Of a stretch of 10,887 bases of DNA, positions 7,511-10,887 are shown in pieces. This DNA is from Deltaproteobacteria bacterium. GTDB taxonomy: Bacteria; Desulfobacterota; DSM-4660; Desulfatiglandales; Desulfatiglandaceae. Below the pieces are notes generated by a model. That model saw only the letters and a list, made by a program, of their open reading frames with translations. It was not told where the DNA came from and ran no database searches. The stretch is from contig JAGHEC010000133.1 in NCBI GenBank assembly GCA_021159525.1, positions 1 to 10,887 of the forward strand, written 5' to 3'. Within the stretch, counting starts at the first letter, position 1; every line of letters begins with the position of its first letter. Both the position numbers and the translations under genes were made by a program.

Positions 7511-8362
7511 CTTTTGCGGCCGGTCGCAATACTTCTCGGACACGCCGCAAGACACATGTCCTCGACCGATACGAGATTGAATTGCAGAAATGAGATAAAG
7601 CATCAGCCCCAGGCCGAACACAATCGCTCCCGCGATCATAAGGCTGATCCCGGGGTCTCTTCTGACGGTCATATTGATATAGGGCGGTCTTTTTACGTCC
7701 TCGCTTTTGGGGGAGAAATCTTCAATAAAGAAACTCCAGCCCTCATGCATGACCGGATGGTTCATCGAGATCTCCTTTTCATGGACCCCATGCGGGTCGC
7801 GGAGCAACAGGGTCCCTGAAACCGTTTTCGCATTTCCTTCCATGCCCAAAAAGGATGTATTACGATTGAAAAAGGTTATTTTCAGATCCTTGAGAACCAC
7901 CGTGATACCGGATCCCCGCACAGTCATCTGTCTCCCTATGCCCAATATATTGCCATGGGAATTAACCCCAAGCGTATGGCTTGCAAGCTGCCCCAGAAGA
8001 AGCAAAACAAAACCAATATGAATAATAGAGGGAGAAAGCTTCAGAAGGAGCCCCCATATGCCGCTGCCATAAAACCGCCTGATAATGGCAATCGTTTTGT
8101 TTGTGGTGCAGACCAAGGTAGTTAACGCCAGGAAAAAGAGAAGAAACAGAGATGCAAAGAACCACCAGGCAACCTGGATATTCTTCAAACCATAAGTAGC
8201 GAGCCATTCTTGAAGCATCCTGGTTTCCAGCGCAAAAAATATTTCCCGGTGTTGTTTCATAATAACGGAACCAGCCAGGATATCCGCAAAAAGGAGATAG
8301 ATCAGCCAAAGAGACAGAGAAGGCCTTCCCAAAAAGGCCCAAAAGCTTCTAATAAAGTTCAT
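6419..8362 (-). CDS. Fusion: ResB-like membrane protein plus BtuF/FecB-type substrate-binding lipoprotein domain
   Basis: One uninterrupted frame of 647 residues from ATG (MNFIRSFWAF). An ATG four codons upstream (8374) is equally possible. Both overlap the end of the CcsA-like gene, so translation is probably coupled. Residues 1-265 are ResB-like: helices about 13-33, 65-87 and 105-128, the last holding IIHIGFVLLLLG with His115. A periplasmic part (129-238) carries NHPVMHEGWSFFIEDF, then DPGISLMIAGAIVFGLGLML leads into the fourth helix. A basic linker (264-297) leads to a second hydrophobic stretch (298-310) ending LFAGC, a lipobox-like site with Cys311. Residues about 355-632 match periplasmic binding proteins of the BtuF/FecB class (YSAYNAALIKELGRVNSIAG, YKSIDYEKLKALKPNVVF). 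The predicted topology places this domain in the periplasm, ready to feed the permease. ResB normally works with CcsA in heme handling. Family calls are firm; the fused state and the ligand are inference. Confidence 0.88.
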   Translation of the reverse strand: MNFIRSFWAFLGRPSLSLWLIYLLFADILAGSVIMKQHREIFFALETRMLQEWLATYGLKNIQVAWWFFASLFLLFFLALTTLVCTTNKTIAIIRRFYGSGIWGLLLKLSPSIIHIGFVLLLLGQLASHTLGVNSHGNILGIGRQMTVRGSGITVVLKDLKITFFNRNTSFLGMEGNAKTVSGTLLLRDPHGVHEKEISMNHPVMHEGWSFFIEDFSPKSEDVKRPPYINMTVRRDPGISLMIAGAIVFGLGLMLYLISAIQSRIGRGHVSCGVSEKYCDRPQKMNTKQGRTKISQVWMPPVLFILLFAGCSMDFEQFGQFTVKSLHDGRKEITDGIGRKLLLVPRGNKPLKGDEEARTVRVPVEKVVVYSAYNAALIKELGRVNSIAGVISPEERWYIPEIREGIRDGKISYIGEYKSIDYEKLKALKPNVVFTWDEGIIPKLEELSIPCVLTSTRIAKDLASHINFIQFLSAFYGEEEMAKSFVDAQFKEIDEISAGWKEAKSKPKVVWGDIYERKVLVEPGNSWAGQMVEKAGGDYLFHDLEGASCMQVTLEKFFSRTKGADILVTYRGPESGITSKERLRQSSRLLQAVEINPMNEGSIYFTGCRLYQTADVAGIIGELASLLHPGLFPEQKTPEYFFKLQDK

Positions 8363-9119
8363 AGAGTCCGCCATCCAACACCCCCGGAATATGCATTCGG
8401 CCGATCTGAGGGAGGTAATCAAGGTAAAATATCATGATGGCCCCTCCCGCAAGCATCCAGGTCTTTTTGTTCTGATCCCATCCCTTAAGCAGGTGAAGAT
8501 GCAAAAAGCCCGCATAATACAGCCAGATTGCAATCGAGTGAAAATAGTAGTGGTTCCATGAAACAAAATCGGATCTACCCATGTAGCTCCATAGCATGCC
8601 GAAAAGCCCTCCCAGGGACAAAAAGGCAAAACCCCAGATAATGATCTGATATGCAATGTCATCGCTTATCTTCCCGGCAAGAGACCAGACTGCGAGATAG
8701 GCCCCCGCGATAAGGCAGCAGTGAGAGATAAAGCCAAAAAGGTGAAACAGGTGCGAGTGGATGCTCTTGGACAGAATGGTAAACGGCGGATAATACCCTT
8801 CTGAAAAAAAGATGGCGATAAGCGATAGGAGCGCAATCAGCGGGAGAAGGGAAAGGCCGTCCTTTGCCTTACTTAAAACAATCAGGATAAGAGAAATGAC
8901 TGACAGGCATAGGGGGAGAAAAAACGGCTCCGCAAACATATTGCAGTACGGCCATATGAAGAGTCTGGCGGCAATTTCGGAAAGCATATTGATCAAAAGA
9001 CCTCCGCCCAAAAAACAGAGGGCGGATTTCTCCATTGACAGAAGATGAAAAATCGCGGCGGCCAGGTAAAAGGCGGCGGCAATATAAAAGCTGTTTGGCG
9101 GAAAGGACGGAGATATCAA
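8349..9119 (-). CDS. CcsA-like (cytochrome c assembly family) polytopic membrane protein
   Basis: This 256-residue protein starts at TTG with AGAGG about 6 bases upstream; the next Met (29) would remove the first helix. About eight membrane segments are visible (11-27, 32-52, 64-83, 89-107, 124-147, 156-180, 191-210, 220-237). It follows the CcsA/CcmC plan. The His-rich entry to helix five (H121, H123, H126, H133) is followed by GAYLAVWSLAG. The region 170-210 aligns with the CcsA tryptophan-rich motif and its following helix, ending WLYYAGFLHLHL. His243 sits where the second periplasmic His of CcsA lies. The motif itself is diverged: MGRSDFVSWNH replaces the usual WGSYWSWDPKE-like run. CcsA proteins move heme to the periplasmic side with ResB, and here the next gene carries a ResB-like domain. 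This is the first gene behind the cobalamin riboswitch, so I infer a corrinoid or tetrapyrrole role rather than ordinary cytochrome c assembly. Confidence 0.82.
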   Translation of the reverse strand: MISPSFPPNSFYIAAAFYLAAAIFHLLSMEKSALCFLGGGLLINMLSEIAARLFIWPYCNMFAEPFFLPLCLSVISLILIVLSKAKDGLSLLPLIALLSLIAIFFSEGYYPPFTILSKSIHSHLFHLFGFISHCCLIAGAYLAVWSLAGKISDDIAYQIIIWGFAFLSLGGLFGMLWSYMGRSDFVSWNHYYFHSIAIWLYYAGFLHLHLLKGWDQNKKTWMLAGGAIMIFYLDYLPQIGRMHIPGVLDGGLYELY

Positions 9120-9218
9120 TTTTTGCCTCTTATCCTATATTGTTAACTGTCTTGTTGGGTTCCTTTTTGTCTTCCCGTGATCTTCCGAGCATGAAGTACT
9201 CCATAAGCTTCCCGGCAC

Positions 9219-9259
9219 AAAAAAAATCCCCGGACCGAATTGAATCGATCCGGGGATTT
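9219..9259 (-). terminator. Intrinsic terminator of the riboswitch attenuator
   Basis: An 11-bp perfect stem (AAATCCCCGGA at 9224-9234 with TCCGGGGATTT at 9249-9259) with a 14-base loop is followed on the minus strand by eight U residues (9226-9219, shared with the stem base). It lies 58 bases after the riboswitch and 100 bases before the CcsA-like gene. This fits an expression platform that stops transcription when cobalamin is bound. The plus strand also has a T run (9263-9268), so it may act in both directions. Confidence 0.9.
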
Positions 9260-9316
9260 CCCTTTTTTATCCTCGAAACCGTTGGGCGACCTCTGTCCGC
9301 GAAGATCACTGCACTT

Positions 9317-9487
9317 TTCGCTCAGGCAGGTCTTCTGGCTCTCGGATCAACCTACTTGCCGCGCCTTCCCATTCCTGATTACCGGAACAGTGACATTGTG
9401 CGGCTTTCGTCCCCGATTACAGCGGCGGGTCCGCCCTCGATTTTAACGAGGTTCCCTTTTAAGCCCGGTTAAAGGCGCCTGAACGAA
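9317..9487 (-). ncRNA. Cobalamin (B12) riboswitch, class I
   Basis: On the minus strand the hallmarks appear in order. They are GGCGCC near the 5' end, AAAAGGGAA, the B12 box GGCGGACCCGCCGCTGTAAT, CACTG, TGGGAAGGC, and GAGAGCCAGAAGACCTGCC. The ends pair as P1: TTCGTTCAGG (9487-9478) with CCTGAGCGAA (9326-9317), ten pairs including one G-U. It lies 3' of a good promoter and 5' of a strong intrinsic terminator, so cobalamin should switch off the downstream seven-gene run at the transcription level. This is the main evidence that the importer genes handle corrinoids. Confidence 0.96.
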
Positions 9488-9552
9488 TTATCTTCTTGTT
9501 GATGCGCATGCTGCTGTTTCCGTGCAACATACAACTACGCATTAGAGTGTAT

Positions 9553-9581
9553 AGCGTAATCAATAGCCGGAGTCTTGTCAA
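9553..9581 (-). promoter_or_regulatory. Sigma-70-type promoter of the riboswitch-controlled operon
   Basis: On the minus strand a perfect -35 (TTGACA, 9581-9576) is followed after 17 bases by TACGCT (9558-9553), a weaker -10. Transcription would start near 9546, about 60 bases before the riboswitch. Position and spacing make this the likely promoter of the seven-gene run. Confidence 0.6.
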
Positions 9582-9784
9582 GAGAAATTTTTCACGAGGG
9601 CCCTGCACTGCGCCGATTTTTCACCCAAACCGTACAACCTGAATATAACCGCCTCGCCAAAAAACCATTGCGAATTATGAGCCATTCAGGGAATTAATCA
9701 TCTCCTGTCCACACCGGCGCCCGAACTCTTTGCGATGTTACCGGCGCAAATCCTTCCAAGACAAAAGGGACACCAAAGCAGCTT
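9582..9784. other. Spacer between cbiK and the operon promoter; no gene seen
   Basis: About 200 bases with no plausible coding frame. I looked for a cbiK terminator on the minus strand and found only a T run (near 9655-9665) without a convincing stem. ACCGGCGC occurs twice 27 bases apart (9713 and 9740). I cannot say whether cbiK transcription stops here or continues into the riboswitch leader. Confidence 0.5.
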
Positions 9785-10582
9785 TCATAATAACGGCGGG
9801 ACAGTGGAGTCCGGGATTACATCGAGGGCATCCTGAATATGATTGCAAAAGATATCAATAACGGTTTTATTGAACCCCAACCCCCTTGTTTGGAGAAAGA
9901 CGGATATGTCCTTTTTCTCAAGGCCGGTTTTCCACGAATCCTCGTCTCCTGCAAGGTCTTCCCTGAAATGAGTGCCTGCCGCCAGCATAAAGGGGATCAG
10001 ACGAGCTTTTTTGAATCCTGCCTTCTGGACGTTCAGAATGGTTTCTTCCCTTGATGGATACCCTTCCACCACCCCAAAAAATACTCTGGGACCTAATCTT
10101 GCCCGAAACATATGATGCAATGCAACATAAGAAGTCCAGGCAGGGTGATCCGTTCCGTGGCCTACCAGCACAATCGCCTCATCTTTAATGTCCGGGAGGC
10201 TGTTGCCAAGCCCCTGCACAACCCTGTGATAATCTTCAGGATCGGTCAAGAGGGGCAATCCAACGGATGTCCTCGCGGGGCTGCTCTTTACTTCTTCAAC
10301 CAAACGGTAAAATTCATGGCCGCAAATGAGGTGCAGAGACTGCACAACCACCCATTCATGTCCCCTTTGCTTCAATTCTGAAAGCGCTTGGCTTGGATGC
10401 TTACAAGCAATAATGGATTCCTTTTTTAACCGGTCCTTTACAATCCTGGAGGAATAAGACCACAGAATTTCATGGTCAGGGAAGCGCTCGCTTATACGGC
10501 CGTTCATGAAAGAATAGGTTTCAACGGCCACAGTTGTCGTGCCGAAGGGAGTCATAACGATCGGTATATTCATTACTCTCAT
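9785..10582 (-). CDS. cbiK: Sirohydrochlorin cobaltochelatase CbiK (anaerobic cobalamin route)
   Basis: The 265-residue product is the usual CbiK length. It inserts Co2+ into sirohydrochlorin (or precorrin-2), the entry step of the oxygen-independent cobalamin route. It aligns along its length with Salmonella CbiK: the N-terminal strand IPIVMTPFGTT, VVQSLHLICGHEFYRLVEEV (79-98), VLVGHGTDHPAW (138-149), VVEGYPS (171-177) and PFMLAAGTHFREDLAGD (197-213). The metal site residues are present as His142, Glu173 and His205. There is no signal peptide, so it should be cytoplasmic, unlike the periplasmic CbiK known in Desulfovibrio. The ATG at 10573 (MNIPIV) fits the family start better than 10582, but 10582 overlaps an upstream stop as TAATG. 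It is not followed by other cbi genes, and lies upstream of the uptake operon, linking cobalt insertion with salvage. Confidence 0.95.
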   Translation of the reverse strand: MRVMNIPIVMTPFGTTTVAVETYSFMNGRISERFPDHEILWSYSSRIVKDRLKKESIIACKHPSQALSELKQRGHEWVVVQSLHLICGHEFYRLVEEVKSSPARTSVGLPLLTDPEDYHRVVQGLGNSLPDIKDEAIVLVGHGTDHPAWTSYVALHHMFRARLGPRVFFGVVEGYPSREETILNVQKAGFKKARLIPFMLAAGTHFREDLAGDEDSWKTGLEKKDISVFLQTRGLGFNKTVIDIFCNHIQDALDVIPDSTVPPLL

Positions 10583-10686
10583 TAGAAGATGCGCTCATGC
10601 CTGATCGTTCTTTTTGACAAGCAGAAGCCAAAGATACGGGGGAGGCCCATCAAGGCCCCCATCCAGACCACGGAGTATTGCTTCAC
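10582..10686 (-). CDS. Possible tiny ORF (34 codons) coupled to cbiK, unrecognised
   Basis: From GTG at 10686 the frame reads VKQYSVVWMGALMGL, then PRIFGFCLSKRTIRHERIF and a TAA whose last base is the first base of the cbiK ATG (TAATG). The product would have a hydrophobic first half and a basic tail. The frame is open further upstream to a TTG at 10734. Support is only the stop-start overlap and the lack of a ribosome site for cbiK itself. GGAGG lies immediately before the GTG, too close to be normal. I do not recognise a family. Confidence 0.2.
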   Translation of the reverse strand: MKQYSVVWMGALMGLPRIFGFCLSKRTIRHERIF

Positions 10687-10803
10687 CCTCCAGACCGCAT
10701 CGGGATATGAGAACCGATCGGTCGGCCAGGCCAAAGTGAATAGAATTATTTACGTGTTAAGTGTATCACCTCAATAATTAGGGGGATAACTGCGAACCTA
10801 GTG

Positions 10804-10834
10804 CCGGGGCAGAAGAATTTTTCTTCCGCTCCGG
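10804..10834. other. Strong hairpin in the cbiK leader
   Basis: The arms CCGGGGCAGAAGAA and TTCTTCCGCTCCGG pair over 14 positions with a three-base loop, broken only by one G-T and one A-C opposition on the plus strand. No T run follows on either strand, so it is not a typical intrinsic terminator. It lies just 3', on the minus strand, of a riboswitch-like sequence and could be part of its expression platform. Confidence 0.5.
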
Positions 10835-10841
10835 GCCTCCG

Positions 10842-10887
10842 GGCTGGTCTCTTGAGTGACTTATCTGCGGGGGACACCCGCCTGCCA
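10842..10887 (-). ncRNA. Possible 3' end of a second cobalamin riboswitch, cut by the window edge
   Basis: On the minus strand the edge reads TGGCAGGC, a GCGGG/CCCGC hairpin, then AGATAAGTCA, CTCA, AGAGACCAGCC. This resembles the 3' part of class-I cobalamin riboswitches (GGGAAGGC, hairpin, GAGTCAGAAGACCTGCC) and matches the order in the clear copy at 9317-9487. The B12 box would lie outside the window, so this is unproven. The fit to cbiK downstream is good, since cbi genes are often B12-repressed. The insertion within the GTCA..AGACC segment is atypical. Confidence 0.35.

Noticed and set aside
7440..7600. Sequencing frameshift joining resB and btuF
   Set aside because: A frameshift would normally break a frame rather than leave both domains in the same open frame with a sensible linker. 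I treat the fusion as real but testable.
8349..9119. Ordinary cytochrome c assembly gene
   Set aside because: The family fold is right, but control by a cobalamin riboswitch, a diverged tryptophan motif and uptake-gene neighbours argue against it. It remains the null hypothesis.
9713..9747. Direct repeat ACCGGCGC twice, 27 bases apart
   Set aside because: Eight-base matches are expected by chance at this GC level and nothing else marks the site.
9785..10582. Periplasmic CbiK variant linked to heme or iron transport, as in Desulfovibrio
   Set aside because: The product begins directly with the first beta strand of CbiK and has no signal peptide.
10745..10774. Candidate cbiK promoter on the minus strand (TTGAGG, 18 bases, AATAAT)
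   Set aside because: Both boxes are imperfect. If the riboswitch-like element at 10842-10887 is real, the promoter should lie upstream of it, outside the window.

Overview
All confident genes in this 10.9-kb window lie on the minus strand, so it reads from right to left. It looks like a chromosomal piece of a Gram-negative anaerobe. The evidence is a TonB-dependent outer-membrane receptor, a TolQ/ExbB-type proton channel, an anaerobic-type cobaltochelatase (CbiK) and system II-type CcsA/ResB proteins. I favour Desulfobacterota (former Deltaproteobacteria); that placement is inference from gene content, not a match.

Right part (10887 to about 9500): cbiK, a sirohydrochlorin cobaltochelatase, is preceded by about 300 bases. 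That stretch holds a strong hairpin, a possible 3' end of a second cobalamin riboswitch cut by the window edge, and a tiny ORF whose stop overlaps the cbiK start (TAATG). After cbiK there is a short spacer, then a promoter (TTGACA, 17-base spacer, TACGCT), a clear class-I cobalamin riboswitch (9317-9487) and an intrinsic terminator with eight U residues (9219-9259). The layout is that of a B12-repressed transcription attenuator.

Centre and left (9119 to 1): a tightly packed seven-gene run follows the attenuator. In order it encodes a CcsA-like eight-helix membrane protein; a single ORF joining a ResB-like membrane protein to a BtuF/FecB-type binding protein; a BtuC/FecCD permease; a BtuD-type ATPase with an extra C-terminal domain of about 155 residues; a BtuB-like TonB-dependent receptor; a DUF3450 periplasmic coiled-coil protein; and an ExbB/TolQ-like protein with a long periplasmic N-terminus (TtpC type) that runs off the left edge. 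Several junctions are ATGA or longer overlaps, which supports one operon.

Together the genes give a complete corrinoid route: outer-membrane receptor energised by its own DUF3450/ExbB module, periplasmic capture, and an ABC importer, all under a B12 riboswitch. The unusual part is the CcsA-like protein and the ResB-like domain fused to the binding protein. CcsA and ResB normally move and hold heme for cytochrome c assembly. Here they are the first genes behind a cobalamin riboswitch, the CcsA tryptophan-rich motif is diverged, and no apocytochrome or thioredoxin gene is nearby. My main hypothesis is that a heme-handling CcsA/ResB pair has been recruited to handle corrinoid, or a related tetrapyrrole, at the membrane. 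A heptamer tandem repeat lies between the binding-protein and permease genes, and a related sequence appears to be built into the 5' end of the ATPase gene.
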